64,000 nucleotides of DNA, taken from the NCBI GenBank assembly GCA_016928305.1, contig JAFGKY010000002.1:62001-126000 (forward strand), written 5' to 3'. Below are positions 63,598 through 64,000 of the stretch, piece by piece (within the stretch, counting starts at the first letter, position 1; every line of letters begins with the position of its first letter). The notes below the pieces were generated by a model. That model did not search any database. It saw only the letters and a list, made by a program, of their open reading frames with translations, and had not been told where the DNA came from. Origin of the DNA: Bacteroidales bacterium. Its GTDB lineage: Bacteria > Bacteroidota > Bacteroidia > Bacteroidales > UBA10428. Both the position numbers and the translations under genes were made by a program.

Positions 63598-63957
63598 ATT
63601 AATTTGTATTCACAATAAAAATAAAACTATTTTTTACAATCAAAAAATCTATGTACATGACAAAAATTTACTGCACTCTTTATGTTTAACAGTATTATCG
63701 CTAAAAAGTAATGAGTAAACGTAAAACAGACACCAGAAAAATCGTCCGGTTATTGCATCTAATACTTGGTACTGCCTTAAACATTCAGTATTCTTTATCT
63801 GCAGAAATAAAACATAAGGAACCTTTCAGTCGTTTTTTCCAAAGCATTTTTTACACCTTCAGCAAACAATAAGGTATCTGAGGTTAACGGGCATTACATT
63901 TAGGCATGAATATTAAACTGAACCCATTTGGTTTAACAGAGCCATGAATGACAAACC
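63598..63957. other. Intergenic region with a possible small ORF
   Basis: A plus-strand ATG frame from 63711 to 63872 would encode 53 residues (MSKRKTDTRKIVRLLHL...), basic at the start, without recognised similarity or promoter. I regard it as more likely non-coding. No RNA gene or repeat is apparent. The region should include the promoter of the GT-C-like gene. Confidence 0.3.
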
Positions 63958-64000
63958 ATGAAACTATACGAAAAGGATAATCTTCTCTGTTTCATTCCCC
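63958..64000 (+). CDS. Possible gene start running off the window
   Basis: ATG at 63958 opens a frame MKLYEKDNLLCFIP that is still open at the window end. A hydrophobic strand after a charged start is what a GT2 glycosyltransferase N-terminus can look like, which would fit the neighbourhood, but 14 residues cannot decide it. Confidence 0.3.
   Translation, partial: MKLYEKDNLLCFIP

Noticed and set aside
63711-63872. Possible 53-residue basic protein
   Set aside because: No promoter, no family similarity seen, and a composition expected from random AT-rich sequence.

Overview
The window looks like chromosomal DNA of a Bacteroidota bacterium, most likely of the Bacteroidales or a near relative. 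The reasons are: two proteins with type IX secretion (T9SS) sorting domains, a DUF4290 gene beside murA, a fused glycogen synthase/glucan phosphorylase, a Bacteroides-type second EF-G, a periplasmic-propeller hybrid histidine kinase, Bacteroidota-style promoters (TTG then TAnnTTTG), and general absence of Shine-Dalgarno sites. No rRNA, tRNA, CRISPR array, phage or transposase gene was seen. Family names are from recognition of the protein sequences; no searches were run.

Layout. 1-760: tail of a membrane protein, low-complexity spacer and a DUF6483-like gene. 1065-7105: a seven-gene carotenoid operon (crtB, idi, cruF-like, acyltransferase, glycosyltransferase, TPR protein, crtI-like) behind a good promoter. 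7135-14408 (minus strand): a six-gene membrane complex related to group 4 hydrogenases and complex I, whose nickel-iron site ligands and proximal-cluster ligands are nearly all replaced. 14667-18996 (minus): murA (catalytic Cys replaced by Asp), DUF4290, UvrD/PcrA helicase. 19253-28792: a T9SS type B cargo protein, a REP doublet, an EF-G paralogue lacking the catalytic His, a hybrid histidine kinase and a UMF1-type MFS transporter. 28931-38003 (minus): a four-gene glycogen operon. 38286-41355: two lipoproteins with degenerate thioredoxin folds, then lpxH. 41702-44890 (minus): membrane pyrophosphatase and a steroid-5-alpha-reductase-like enzyme. 45155-52360: an exported helix-hairpin-helix protein, an outer-membrane beta-barrel protein and a GH27 alpha-galactosidase with an inserted NPCBM domain. 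52438-55396 (minus): a secreted DUF362 protein and a DUF318 permease. 55542-59242: a histidine-kinase remnant, then a three-gene dehydrogenase operon (Gluconate_2-dh3 subunit, GMC flavoprotein, nine-heme cytochrome c). 59338-64000: an MBOAT acyltransferase, a GT2 and a GT-C-like membrane protein in convergent pair, and a possible gene start at the right edge.

Together the genes suggest a glycan-degrading organism that stores glycogen, makes a modified carotenoid, conserves energy with ion pumps (pyrophosphatase, Ehr-like complex) and has periplasmic electron transfer through multiheme cytochromes. The most unusual item is the hydrogenase-related complex, which keeps its ion-pumping subunits but has lost most of its redox centres. 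Several intergenic regions carry short stuttering repeats and palindromes of a few recurring families.
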